Shown piece by piece: positions 31,776 through 40,732 of a stretch of DNA of 64,000 nucleotides. The notes below the pieces were generated by a model. That model was not told the DNA's origin. It saw only the letters and a list, made by a program, of their open reading frames with translations, and ran no database searches. The DNA is from an uncultured Chlorobiota bacterium (GTDB lineage Bacteria; Bacteroidota; Ignavibacteria; UBA10030; UBA6906): assembly GCA_900696645.1 (NCBI GenBank), contig CAADGV010000040.1:1-64000 (forward strand), given 5' to 3'. The position numbers and the translations under genes were made by a program. Every line of letters starts with the position of its first letter. Within the stretch, counting starts at the first letter, position 1.

Positions 31776-32435
31776 TTATCGGGCATCCGTCTCCTCATCA
31801 GTCGCATATCGTGCTATTTGTAACCGGCTGTGCAATGCCAATTTTTCCAGAATGTTATGTACGTGACTCTTGACAGTATAGGTTGCTATATTGAGTCGTA
31901 GGGCAATTTCCTTGTTGCTGAGGGCATCGGCAATCAGCGCGATAACTTCACGCTCGCGTTTCGTCATTTTCACGGCATTGTTCAGTTGCCCGTCGCCCTT
32001 TTTGAGTGCATAGTCAACGACGTGAGAAAACAACGAATGCGTCAGCGGCGGCGGAATCACTTTCTCTCCCCGGGCCACCGATCGTATCGTCGAAAGGAAA
32101 TCCTTTACCGTTGCGTTCTTCAGGATGAAGCCTGATGCCCCCGCCTGCACAAACTCGACGATATCCGACTGCGTGGGAATGAGACCCATGCCAATCACTT
32201 TGAGCTCCGGGGTTTTCTTGAGCAACGACGTCACCACCCGCGAACCGTTTTGATTCCGCAGTCCCAGATCGATGAGAATCAGCCGGGGTTTCCCGGCGCG
32301 TACTTTCTGCTCGGCGCTGTCATTCCCGCTCGACGTCGCAACAACCTTCATGTCTGCCTGTCCGTTGATCATCGCGGCAATGCCATCACGCAACAGACGG
32401 TTATCTTCAATCAATAATATTCGCGTCTTAGCCAT
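31776..32435 (-). CDS. NarL/FixJ-type response regulator, second of two paralogs
   Basis: About 219 residues from the ATG at 32435. The longer open frame adds a basic, Cys-containing stretch and lacks a ribosome site. The receiver has RILLIEDNRLLRDG, acceptor Asp in ILIDLGLRNQ and Lys in GFILKNATVKDF. The LuxR HTH has MTKREREVIALIADALSNKE and TYTVKSHVHNILEKLALHSR. It shares most positions with the 29136-29795 protein. It lies 97 nt upstream of the KaiC-like gene in the same direction, downstream of the radical SAM gene. Confidence 0.9.
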   Translation of the reverse strand: MAKTRILLIEDNRLLRDGIAAMINGQADMKVVATSSGNDSAEQKVRAGKPRLILIDLGLRNQNGSRVVTSLLKKTPELKVIGMGLIPTQSDIVEFVQAGASGFILKNATVKDFLSTIRSVARGEKVIPPPLTHSLFSHVVDYALKKGDGQLNNAVKMTKREREVIALIADALSNKEIALRLNIATYTVKSHVHNILEKLALHSRLQIARYATDEETDAR

Positions 32436-32574
32436 AGTTACTTCACTTGAGCATAACGGAGCATTTATCCAAACCAGAATGCGAACACTAACGCACACAA
32501 CCAGCCGACTGCAAATGCCGCACAGCATTGATTTGCTATTCTTACGATTGCTTCCATCACATCTCTTCTTCTTT

Positions 32575-34566
32575 CTATTTTCCTTCAATCAGAAGATGGG
32601 TGAGAAACCGAACGCCATTCACCCCTTCAAACAGCCAGATTTCAATCCACTTCAGCGGGTTCCAGAGATGGCGATACCATTGCCGCCAAGCCCGCTGAAC
32701 AGAGGATCGTGTATATGCCCCCGCGAACGGGTTATGCTTTTTGAACCAGAGTTGCACAACGGATGGAACCTCAACTTCCGGAATATCATCGCGCAGCTTT
32801 CTGTATAGTACGGCAAGTTCGCGGGCCTTCAAATCCCGCCAGTCGGTAACATCCTGCTTCGTTGTTGCAATCAGATCGTGCAGAGCCTCCTCTACTTTGC
32901 TCTTCGGTCGGCTGCGCAACCAGACTTCTTCGAGTTGGAAAAAGAGCTTCACGATTCCCCAGAGTCGTCTGCTGATGGTTATGAGCCGGTTCCACCAAAA
33001 GGGAACAAAACCCTCGCGTGAAAGGCCGGAACGCCGATCATCCCGATGCCGCACAGTCCAAAATCCGCAGTTCATCGGGTGCAGACGTTCGACCCTTGAT
33101 GCATAGAGATATGCCGCAAAGAAAAAGAGGCGGTTCCAATAGTAGGACCAATCATGCCGCCACACCTTCAGCACATTCACCATATGATCGATGGAGTAGA
33201 ACTGATCCCAAGCGTTTCGGTATGCTTGCATCAACTCATCGCGGGTCATTCGCTCCGGCGCCACGGCGACGTGTGCTGAATCGTACGTGTTGAAATCCGT
33301 CTCCATCCAGCGGCGTTCACGCCACCATCGTTGATGGTCTTTCGATCCGGGCAGAGGCGTCAGGATATAAAACGACGCAGAGTCAAAGCCGATACTCTGC
33401 AGTTCGGCTATGTCCCGCTTGATGCTGGCCGGCGTATCGAATGGCAGTCCAAGAATATACCCCGCATGGCAGGCAATACCGAGCGAATGCAGGTGTTCAG
33501 CAAGATCCTTGTAGTCCGAGACCTGATTCTGAAATTTGCCCTGCGACCGAAGGTTGTCCCGATTCACACTCTCGACACCAAAAAAAACCTGATTGCATCC
33601 CGCCCTGGCGGCAAGAACAAAGAAATCGCCGGGAGGCATCTTTCGGGCTGCGAGGTCACTTTGCATCATGAACGTGAACGGAATATTTTCTTCTTCACGC
33701 AGATGAATCAATCCGGCAAACAGTTCACGCCAACGCGGGTTGCGGGCGATATTGTCGTCCGTAAAAAAGCTGTGCACTATTCCTGCTTCATGATAGTTGC
33801 GGCGCACAAACTCGACAACCTGTTCCGGTTCACGGCAACGCATCGTCCGGCCCTGCACGTTGATGATGGTACAGAAGTCGCATGTAAACACGCAGCCTCG
33901 ACCTGTATCGATGGTACTGTACGGAGACGCGAATCCCTTGAGGTCATCCTTTGTAAGTCTGGGTGTGGGGATGTCGGAAAGATCGGGAGCAGAACTCAGA
34001 AAATTGTATAGCGGCTCCTGCCTCCCTCTGATCACATCCTCAACGATGCCGGGGAGGCGCTCCCCTTCCACCTCGCCGGCAACGAGTATTAATCCTTTGA
34101 ACAAAGCATCTCTGAGATCTGCAGTAAGACCAACCATCGCAAGCATGCCGCTCACGTGAAAACCGCCAATCATGACCGGAATATTCTGCGGTATGAACCA
34201 TGATGCAATATCCTGAGCCCGGGGAAACTGATTCGACTGTACGCCGACGAGCATGACGATTGTCTTCACGCCGGGCAGCCGCGATCGTTTCATGATCTCC
34301 TTCGCCGGAACTCTTTGAATTGCCTCATCAACCAACCGGACGGTAAGCGCGACATCTTTGAAAAACGGGTAGCTTACAAGATCACGGGCCAGCGTGCCCA
34401 TTTGCGTCAGCGTGTTGCTCCGAATAACGCCGACTCGCATCCGGATCGGATATCCGTCATCCGTGTAGTTCGTCGGTCGAATAAGGGTTATGTCCAGTTC
34501 TTGCACGCCACACGCAAGAGCCGTTTCGCCGCCAAATGCTTGATCTACCAAAGGAATTCTGTGCAT
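32575..34566 (-). CDS. B12-binding-type radical SAM protein
   Basis: About 663 residues from the ATG at 34566. An ATG at 34608 is also in frame but would sit upstream of the predicted transcription start. The N-terminal ~170 residues resemble a cobalamin-binding Rossmann domain (VKTIVMLVGVQSNQFPRAQD, IPVMIGGFHVSG). The radical SAM core has the 4Fe-4S motif GCVFTCDFC, the family FFTDDNIARNPRWRELFAGL and a GYILGLPFD segment. The C-terminal ~200 residues are Trp/Arg-rich and not recognised. The family performs methylations and rearrangements on lipids, antibiotics or tetrapyrroles; the substrate here is unknown. A diverged copy G of the shared promoter element lies upstream, grouping it with the regulators. 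Confidence 0.8.
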   Translation of the reverse strand: MHRIPLVDQAFGGETALACGVQELDITLIRPTNYTDDGYPIRMRVGVIRSNTLTQMGTLARDLVSYPFFKDVALTVRLVDEAIQRVPAKEIMKRSRLPGVKTIVMLVGVQSNQFPRAQDIASWFIPQNIPVMIGGFHVSGMLAMVGLTADLRDALFKGLILVAGEVEGERLPGIVEDVIRGRQEPLYNFLSSAPDLSDIPTPRLTKDDLKGFASPYSTIDTGRGCVFTCDFCTIINVQGRTMRCREPEQVVEFVRRNYHEAGIVHSFFTDDNIARNPRWRELFAGLIHLREEENIPFTFMMQSDLAARKMPPGDFFVLAARAGCNQVFFGVESVNRDNLRSQGKFQNQVSDYKDLAEHLHSLGIACHAGYILGLPFDTPASIKRDIAELQSIGFDSASFYILTPLPGSKDHQRWWRERRWMETDFNTYDSAHVAVAPERMTRDELMQAYRNAWDQFYSIDHMVNVLKVWRHDWSYYWNRLFFFAAYLYASRVERLHPMNCGFWTVRHRDDRRSGLSREGFVPFWWNRLITISRRLWGIVKLFFQLEEVWLRSRPKSKVEEALHDLIATTKQDVTDWRDLKARELAVLYRKLRDDIPEVEVPSVVQLWFKKHNPFAGAYTRSSVQRAWRQWYRHLWNPLKWIEIWLFEGVNGVRFLTHLLIEGK

Positions 34567-34597
34567 AACACTTTCTTGAGAAGATTTGTCCACTTGC

Positions 34598-34659
34598 AGC
34601 ATACCCATTTCTGATGCAAAGTAGAATAGCCCAAAGGATGGAAAAAGGGACTGGTCCTT
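34598..34659 (-). promoter_or_regulatory. Repeated promoter element, diverged copy G
   Basis: 34625-34659 aligns without gaps to the other copies (23 of 35 positions as in the consensus). On the minus strand it ends CCTTTGGGCTATT, and at exactly 36 nt there is TATGCT (34598-34603), matching TANACT at five of six positions. It would give a leader of about 25 nt before the 34566 start. Confidence 0.5.
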
Positions 34660-35024
34660 TTGAGTGAGAAGGGCATTGTACGGAATTCAGAGTATCTTGC
34701 AGATTCCATCCGGATCGAGGCTCCAGTTCTGCACAGGCGGATGGTTCTTCTCTCACTCCGCGTCAACCAGCGGGGACTTCGGTTGGAATTCTTGTCATAT
34801 CATCGAGGTTCATTTTCAGGTTTCCTTCCAAAGTGTACATTGAAGCATCGTCAAACCTTAAAATGGAGCGATTGCAAATAAAATGAGATTTCCTTACTGT
34901 AGGATGGTACAAGCAGGTAGAGTCCGTGAACAAATCTTACCAAAACATTACCATCTTGAATCGAAATTAGGTCTGAACGACCTTTGATGACAAGCAAGAG
35001 TGCCCAAAATGATATGATTTTCAC
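34660..35024. other. Intergenic region upstream of tRNA-Arg(TCG)
   Basis: 365 nt, AT-richer than its surroundings, with no recognised gene. A promoter for the plus-strand tRNA should lie at the right end (TATGAT near 35013), but the -35 is unclear. Confidence 0.4.
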
Positions 35025-35098
35025 GCACCCGTAGCTCAACTGGATAGAGCATCAGACTTCGGATCTGAGGGTTGGGGGTTCGACTCCCTCCGGGTGCA
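35025..35098 (+). tRNA. tRNA-Arg (TCG)
   Basis: A 74-nt cloverleaf. The acceptor GCACCCG pairs with CGGGTGC, and the discriminator is A. The anticodon stem TCAGA/TCTGA encloses CTTCGGA (anticodon TCG), and the T-arm GGGGG/CCCTC encloses TTCGACT. Intact. Confidence 0.95.
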
Positions 35099-35124
35099 CA
35101 GAGCCATTGACATTTGTAAACCCA

Positions 35125-35187
35125 GGAGTTGGGGGTTCTCAGCCGGAGGCTGATCCGCTTTGGGCGGAGACTCCCTCCGGGTGCACT
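35125..35187 (+). repeat. Partial tRNA-Arg 3' copy split by a 30-nt double hairpin
   Basis: GTTGGGGGTTC (35128-35138) and GACTCCCTCCGGGTGCAC (35169-35186) duplicate the T-arm and acceptor 3' half of the tRNA just upstream (35071-35099). Between them, exactly in the middle of the T-loop, is a 30-nt insert (35139-35168) made of two adjacent palindromes: TCAGCC/GGCTGA with a GGA loop, and TCCGC/GGCGGA-type with a TTTG loop. The 5' half of the tRNA is absent. It is either an attachment-type duplication or a target of a small palindromic mobile repeat. Confidence 0.8.
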
Positions 35188-35270
35188 AAGCGCCTCAATA
35201 GCCGCTTACATTCAAAGGCCTGCCAATACAAAACCAATCTCTCCCACGCAATACCGTCTCAGAGACCTCT

Positions 35271-35750
35271 ATGACAGAACACGAAAAATGGATGGAGTTT
35301 GCTTTCAAGGAAGCCGAGCAGGCTTACAAAAGGAAGGAAGTTCCAATCGGCGCTGTCATCATCCTTGACAATCGGATTGTCGGGCGCGGGTACAATCAGA
35401 TGGAGACCCTTCGTGACCCCACCGCTCATGCCGAGATCATTGCCATTACTGCAGCAGCAAGCCAGCTGGATAATCATCGTTTGGAAAACTGCACGATGTA
35501 TGTGACGCTCGAGCCTTGCGCTATGTGTGCCGGGGCAATTGTGCTTGCCCGCATTCCACAACTGGTCTACGGTGCGGCGGATCCGAAGTCGGGTGCGTGC
35601 GGAACACTCTACAACATCGTGCAAGATGAACGCCTTAACCACAGAGTTCAGTTGATTCGCGGGGTTTTGGAACCGAAATGCAGCGGAATCCTGAAGGACT
35701 TTTTCGGGAAAGTACGATCAAACGAAATGAAGAAGCCAAAACCCAATTAG
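35271..35750 (+). CDS. tadA: tRNA adenosine deaminase
   Basis: 159 residues. The cytidine/deoxycytidylate deaminase fold has zinc ligands in [10 protein letters not shown] (His and the proton-shuttle Glu) and [10 protein letters not shown] (two Cys). The start [20 protein letters not shown] and the RKEVPIGAV segment are typical of TadA. It deaminates A34 to inosine in tRNA-Arg(ACG), which is encoded at 12204-12277. It lies 170 nt after tRNA-Arg(TCG). Its TAG overlaps the convergent prfA stop codon. Confidence 0.92.
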   Translation: MTEHEKWMEFAFKEAEQAYKRKEVPIGAVIILDNRIVGRGYNQMETLRDPTAHAEIIAITAAASQLDNHRLENCTMYVTLEPCAMCAGAIVLARIPQLVYGAADPKSGACGTLYNIVQDERLNHRVQLIRGVLEPKCSGILKDFFGKVRSNEMKKPKPN

Positions 35751-36820
35751 GTTGCTGATTCAGACTTGAGCTTCTCTGCCCTGTCGGCAATCTTCAAGGC
35801 TTCAACCAGGTCATCGAGCTTTCCATCAATTATCTCGGACAGGTTGTAGAGTGTGAGGCCAATGCGATGGTCGGTAACCCGATTTTGCGGGAAGTTATAG
35901 GTTCGAATCTTATCACTCCGATCGCCGCTCTTCACCTGCGCCTTACGGGTCGCTGCGACATCCCCTGTTTGGGCAAGAACGGAGTTCTCGTAGAGTTTCG
36001 CCCGCAACATCTTCATTGCACGCTCTCGATTCTGAAGCTGTGAACGCTCCTGTCTGCACACAACAACAATGCCGGATGGTTTATGCGTGATGCGAACGGC
36101 CGTTTCCACTTTGTTCACATTCTGCCCCCCTTTTCCGCCGGATCGAAACGTATCCATTTCAATGTCGGCCGGATTTATCTGGATGTCAACCTGCTCGACT
36201 TCAGGCAAAACGGCAACTGTCGCCGCCGATGTGTGTACTCTCCCCTGCGCCTCGGTCTCCGGCACACGTTGCACACGATGAACACCGCTTTCAAATTTCA
36301 TCGTACCATACACATCCTCGCCGGTCAAGCCAAAGGACACTTCCTTAATGCCGCCCAATCCTGTATCGTTTACGTCAAGCAAGTCCACTTTCCACTCTTG
36401 TTTCTCAGCATAGCGCGTATACATTCGCAGCAGATCACCGGCGAACAACGCGGCTTCTTCGCCACCTGTACCGGCACGAATCTCAACAATAACATTCTTG
36501 CTGTCGTTTGGATCTTTCGGAATCAGAAGGACTTTCAGTTCCTCTTCCAACTGTGCAAGCTTCTCCTTCCCCTCATTCAGCTCTTCGTATGCAAGCTGCT
36601 TCATTTCAGGATCTGAAGAGGTCTCGGTAATCTCCTTCAATCCGGCAAGATCGGATTTCAGCTTGCAATATCTTTCGTATGATTTGATGAGGGGCGTGAG
36701 ATCGCTATGCTCTTTGCTCAGATCACGTAACTTGTCCGAGTTGGAAATTACAACCGGATCGCTCAACAACCGGCCGATTTCCTCGTAGCGTTGCCGGACT
36801 TTTTCCAATCTATCTAACAT
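35747..36820 (-). CDS. prfA: Peptide chain release factor 1
   Basis: 357 residues, normal RF1 length. The GGQ loop [20 protein letters not shown] carries the catalytic Gln. The RF1-type domain 2 has [18 protein letters not shown] and [10 protein letters not shown]. The C-terminal half has [20 protein letters not shown]. It terminates translation at UAA and UAG. Its TAA overlaps the tadA TAG in a convergent arrangement. It starts one nt after the stop of the DUF1385 gene on the same strand, so the two are translationally linked. Confidence 0.96.
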   Translation of the reverse strand: MLDRLEKVRQRYEEIGRLLSDPVVISNSDKLRDLSKEHSDLTPLIKSYERYCKLKSDLAGLKEITETSSDPEMKQLAYEELNEGKEKLAQLEEELKVLLIPKDPNDSKNVIVEIRAGTGGEEAALFAGDLLRMYTRYAEKQEWKVDLLDVNDTGLGGIKEVSFGLTGEDVYGTMKFESGVHRVQRVPETEAQGRVHTSAATVAVLPEVEQVDIQINPADIEMDTFRSGGKGGQNVNKVETAVRITHKPSGIVVVCRQERSQLQNRERAMKMLRAKLYENSVLAQTGDVAATRKAQVKSGDRSDKIRTYNFPQNRVTDHRIGLTLYNLSEIIDGKLDDLVEALKIADRAEKLKSESAT

Positions 36821-36821
36821 C

Positions 36822-37820
36822 TTAATTCACTCCAATAACATCGACACGCTGCGGGCTGGCAGGCTCGTATTCTTCACCCAACGCACAACGCAACGCAATA
36901 ACTGCAACTTCCAGTTGGCTCTCGTCAGGCTCTTTAGTCGTGATCTCCTGCAACCAGAGACCCGGCGCAACAACAAACTTGCCGAACGGGGTCTCACTTC
37001 GTTTGGCCGACCAGCGGATGAACTCATACGATATTCCGCCAACAACAGGAATCAGAGGAAGGTGGGTGGCGATTCTGATAAGAACGTTCAGTTCTCCCAG
37101 CCACTGCATCAGAAAAACATCAAGAACACTGAATAACACGATGGCCGTGCACATGACGATGAGCAGAAAACTCGTGCCGCATCGCGGATGAAACCGGGAT
37201 TGTTTTGCAGCCGCCTCGGCAGTAAGATCTTCTCCCTTTTCAAAAGCAAATACAGCTTTGTGCTCCGCACCATGATATTGGAACAATCGCTTAACATCTC
37301 TTAGCAGCGAAATCACGCCGAGATAGGCTACTAATAGCGCGATGCGCACGCCTCCCGCGATAACATTGAACCAGAACGGATCCTGCTCGACGTCAAACAA
37401 GAACGTCGTGACTGCAAGCGGGGTTATGAAGAACACGGCAACCCCCACCGCCAGCGAAAACGCAACCGTTAGCCCGAGCATTAGACTCTCTTTTGATGAT
37501 GAGTGCGGTTTCTTGACTTTGCCATTCCCGTTGGCATTGCTCGCCTTCTCCGCATCCTCCATCGCAACCTCCGCCGAGAAGTTGAGCGTCCGTATTCCAA
37601 TCACCATCATTTCGACAAGGCCAACTGCTCCCCTCAGAATAGGCAGCTTAAGCAACGGGTACTTGTCCGACAACGGCATTTGCGGCTCCTTCTTGACGGT
37701 AATCTCGCCGTTCGCCCTACGTACTGCGGTGGCAACCATACCGGGAGCACGCATCATCACGCCCTCCAATACTGCTTGTCCGCCGACAGCCATTGGCTTT
37801 GCTGCATCGAACTTCTTCAC
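36822..37820 (-). CDS. DUF1385 membrane protein (YqhQ family)
   Basis: About 332 residues from the GTG at 37820, which has AAAGGAA four nt upstream. The longer frame would overlap the flippase gene and lacks family likeness. The N-terminal signature [19 protein letters not shown] is diagnostic of DUF1385. At least four membrane segments follow, with a [18 protein letters not shown] motif rich in His/Glu and [12 protein letters not shown]. Family members sit in the membrane next to prfA in many genomes, as here; the function is unknown. Confidence 0.88.
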   Translation of the reverse strand: MKKFDAAKPMAVGGQAVLEGVMMRAPGMVATAVRRANGEITVKKEPQMPLSDKYPLLKLPILRGAVGLVEMMVIGIRTLNFSAEVAMEDAEKASNANGNGKVKKPHSSSKESLMLGLTVAFSLAVGVAVFFITPLAVTTFLFDVEQDPFWFNVIAGGVRIALLVAYLGVISLLRDVKRLFQYHGAEHKAVFAFEKGEDLTAEAAAKQSRFHPRCGTSFLLIVMCTAIVLFSVLDVFLMQWLGELNVLIRIATHLPLIPVVGGISYEFIRWSAKRSETPFGKFVVAPGLWLQEITTKEPDESQLEVAVIALRCALGEEYEPASPQRVDVIGVN

Positions 37821-37908
37821 TACTTTCCTTTCATAGATTCGTCTTAAAATAGAAAAAAACGCGGTAACATTCCATGCGGGTTTTGAACAAGCAAGATGAT
37901 GAAAGGCG

Positions 37909-39393
37909 CTACAATTTCCCGGCAACACGCCCGGATGATTGGCGGGATAGCAGTCTTGTAATACGCGCAAGCTCGGAAGGATCGAAGAATTTCATGAGGT
38001 AGATGAGAACAACGAACAGAATCAGCAACGCAGATTTCCATAGTATTGCGAGCGAATCAAACCTGACAAAATGGGCAAGAAGATATACAGCCAAAGATGC
38101 GACGGCAATCTTGAGCAGCCGCGAGTATTCGTATCGCATCGGGTAGACTTTTTGAACTATTACATACAGCACCGCAGACATTGTAACATAACTTGCCAGC
38201 GTCGCCAGGGCTGCGCCCGTGATTCCCAGCGGTGGAATGAGAAGATAGTTCACAATCACGTTTACTGCCGCACCCGTTGAGGAAACGATCGTGAGCTTCT
38301 TCGTCTGCTTCTCAATGTAGATTCCTGCCCCGATAGTGTTTGAGATTCCCAGAAACACATACGCAAGCAGCACTATCGGAACGATGCTGAGCCCTCCCCA
38401 ATACCGCGGGTCTATAATCGACTTGTCATGGTAAACAGGCACTGTTACGACATCACTGATGAAGAAACTCATAAAAAGAAAACTCCCCATCATCACGAGA
38501 AAGAAATATGTCAACACCCGGGAGAAGATTTGCTTTGCGTCGGGTTCATTCGCATTCGACATGAAGAACGGACGCCAGGCAAAATCAAACATCGAAACAA
38601 TCAGCATCATGAAGATGCCGAGCCGGTAATTCGCCTGATAGATGCCGACCGTTGCCATATCCGTCAACGATTCAAGAATCGGGCGGTCGATTACCTGGAC
38701 CATCATTGTTGACAGATATGCCGGCACAATCGGAAGACCGAATCGTACCAACGCCTTATACAGAACCGGGTTCCATCCGGCGGAAATGTTGCGAAGAATT
38801 GTGGGAAGAAGGAACAGCAATGTCATTGCCGATGCAATCAGGTTGCTCAGGAAGATTCCTTCGACTCCCCATCTGAAGGCCAGCAGGAACACCAAGTTGC
38901 AGACAACGGTAATGATGATGTTTAACAACTTCAGCGACGCAAACAGTTTCGCTTTTCGTTCCATCCGAAGCGATGCAAAGGGAATGATCGCCAACGCGTC
39001 GAGAAGCAGAATCCACGCGCTGTAGGTAATGATGGAAGCGTAATCAACCGGCACACTGATCAACGCTGCAATCGATCCTCCTCCCCAAACAATACAAAGC
39101 GAAAATACAAGCGACGTTGCTGCCACAGAGAAGAACGGAACGCTGAACACCTGTTTCTTCGTCCCGATTTCCAACGAAGCAACATACCGCATGAAGGCCG
39201 TCTCCATGCCATAGCCGTACAGGATATTCAAGAAAGCGATGTAGGCGTAGACGGTTGCAACGATACCGAGATCAGCCGGCGGCAGAATGTTCGTGTAAAA
39301 CGGCGTGAGAAGGAAGGTAAGTAAACGCCCGACAACCGTGCTGACACCGTAGATGGCCGTGTCGGTGCCGAGACTTTTGATTTTGTTAAACAT
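37909..39393 (-). CDS. Polysaccharide flippase, Wzx/MATE-type
   Basis: 494 residues with about 12-14 hydrophobic segments. The N-terminal SLGTDTAIYGVSTVVGRLLT and FYTNILPPADLGIVATVYAY are typical of oligosaccharide flippases, and a GAGIYIEKQTKKL-type loop and C-terminal helices follow. It moves lipid-linked oligosaccharide units across the inner membrane. It is the last sugar gene on the left of the polysaccharide locus. A second flippase is at 53466-54953, so the locus may make two polymers or use one copy for another pathway. 15 nt separate it from nadC upstream. Confidence 0.88.
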   Translation of the reverse strand: MFNKIKSLGTDTAIYGVSTVVGRLLTFLLTPFYTNILPPADLGIVATVYAYIAFLNILYGYGMETAFMRYVASLEIGTKKQVFSVPFFSVAATSLVFSLCIVWGGGSIAALISVPVDYASIITYSAWILLLDALAIIPFASLRMERKAKLFASLKLLNIIITVVCNLVFLLAFRWGVEGIFLSNLIASAMTLLFLLPTILRNISAGWNPVLYKALVRFGLPIVPAYLSTMMVQVIDRPILESLTDMATVGIYQANYRLGIFMMLIVSMFDFAWRPFFMSNANEPDAKQIFSRVLTYFFLVMMGSFLFMSFFISDVVTVPVYHDKSIIDPRYWGGLSIVPIVLLAYVFLGISNTIGAGIYIEKQTKKLTIVSSTGAAVNVIVNYLLIPPLGITGAALATLASYVTMSAVLYVIVQKVYPMRYEYSRLLKIAVASLAVYLLAHFVRFDSLAILWKSALLILFVVLIYLMKFFDPSELARITRLLSRQSSGRVAGKL

Positions 39394-39408
39394 GTCTACC
39401 GGACATGT

Positions 39409-40275
39409 TCATAACACATGATGAAGTTCAAGCGAAATGTCGAGGCCCTTCACGGAATGTGTCAGTGCCCCTACGGAAATGAAGTCAACGCCTGTTTCCG
39501 CGATGGATCGTACCGTTTGCAGCGTTACGCCACCGCTGGCTTCTACTTCCACTTTGCGAGCGATAAGTTCAACCGCCTTTCGCATCTCGTCGAGAGAGAA
39601 GTTGTCGAGCATGATACGCTGAATGTCCCGGCAATAAAGAGCCTCCCGCACTTCATCGAGGTTCTTCGTCTCTACTTCGATCGCAACATCTATTTCCTGG
39701 GCCTCAAGAAATGTTCTGCACATCTGAACAGCCTTCGTAAGTCCGCCGGCGGCAACAATATGATTGTCTTTGATCAGAACCATGTCATCAAGTCCGAACC
39801 GATGATTGAATCCTCCGCCCAGACGCACTGCCCATTTGTCGAGCACGCGCAGGCCGGGTGCAGTCTTTCTTGTATCGATGATTCTTGCCCGGGTTCCCGC
39901 AACAGCATGCACATATTTGTGCGTGGTGGTTGCAATCCCGCTCATACGTTGCAGGAAATTAAGTGCCGTCCGCTCGCCCTTCAGGATACTTCTTGTACTG
40001 CCGTCGATTGCCGCAATGGACTCCCCTTTTCGTGCAATCTCCCCGTCCGGGATGAGTTGCTGCAAAGTAATACTGTGGTCACAGTACTGAAACACGAGTG
40101 CTGCAACCTCAAGTCCGGCTACAATGCCATCCTCCTTGCACAGCAAATCCGCACGGCCCAATTGTGACTCGGGAATTATCGCATCGCTTGTCAAATCCCC
40201 CATGCCGATATCTTCCATCAGCGCAAGTTCAATGAGCCTGCTGACCCGGCTGTCATGCAGAACGCTGTGCGTCAT
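39409..40275 (-). CDS. nadC: Nicotinate-nucleotide pyrophosphorylase (carboxylating)
   Basis: 288 residues. The family signatures are ALMEDIGMGDLTSDAI, GERTALNFLQRMSGIAT, RIIDTRKTAPGLRVLDKWAV, RLGGGFNHRFGLDDMVLIKD and the C-terminal EASGGVTLQTVRSIAETG. It converts quinolinate and PRPP to nicotinate mononucleotide in NAD synthesis. No other NAD gene is nearby; it is embedded in a run of housekeeping genes between two sugar-gene blocks. Confidence 0.95.
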   Translation of the reverse strand: MTHSVLHDSRVSRLIELALMEDIGMGDLTSDAIIPESQLGRADLLCKEDGIVAGLEVAALVFQYCDHSITLQQLIPDGEIARKGESIAAIDGSTRSILKGERTALNFLQRMSGIATTTHKYVHAVAGTRARIIDTRKTAPGLRVLDKWAVRLGGGFNHRFGLDDMVLIKDNHIVAAGGLTKAVQMCRTFLEAQEIDVAIEVETKNLDEVREALYCRDIQRIMLDNFSLDEMRKAVELIARKVEVEASGGVTLQTVRSIAETGVDFISVGALTHSVKGLDISLELHHVL

Positions 40276-40297
40276 CGTCTCTCCGTTTTGCTCATGC

Positions 40298-40711
40298 TCA
40301 CCCCTTCATTCTCTTTTCCAGCGCCTCAAGAAACTGACCGGGAGCACGAGTCGGTTTGCCTGTATTGGCATTCATGAACGTATGAATAGTATAACCTTCG
40401 GCAAGCAGGTCGGCGTCCCCGTCTTTGTAGACTTCGTATTCGATTCTGATTCGTGCAACAGGTATTTCACGGAAATATGTCACAACATGCAAAAGATCGT
40501 CATAGCGTGCTGCACGCTTGTATTTCGCGTGGGCTTCAATAACAGGAAGGAACAACCCCATGGCTTCGATGCTCGGATACGATAGCCCGATTTCACGCAG
40601 CAGATCTGAGCGGCCCTGTTCGAAGTACTCAAAGTATTTTCCGTAATACACGAACTTCATCTGATCCGTGTCTGCATAACGAACACGAATATCAGTAACG
40701 TGTTTGATCAT
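40298..40711 (-). CDS. YbgC-type acyl-CoA thioesterase
   Basis: 137 residues of hotdog fold. RVRYADTDQMKFVYYGKYFE contains the conserved Asp and the YYG/Y turn of the 4HBT/YbgC family, followed by YFEQGRSDLLREIGLSY. It hydrolyses acyl-CoA or acyl-ACP thioesters in the cytoplasm. It lies 22 nt upstream of nadC and 21 nt after the methyltransferase gene. Confidence 0.88.
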   Translation of the reverse strand: MIKHVTDIRVRYADTDQMKFVYYGKYFEYFEQGRSDLLREIGLSYPSIEAMGLFLPVIEAHAKYKRAARYDDLLHVVTYFREIPVARIRIEYEVYKDGDADLLAEGYTIHTFMNANTGKPTRAPGQFLEALEKRMKG

Positions 40712-40732
40712 ACTCTACTGGCTCTTCGCATA

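Noticed and set aside
32436-32588. 51-residue N-terminal extension of the second response regulator
   Set aside because: It is basic and Cys-containing, has no ribosome site, and the paralogous protein starts at the internal position.
35125-35187. A second complete tRNA-Arg
   Set aside because: The 5' half, including the D-arm and anticodon arm, is missing and the T-loop is interrupted.
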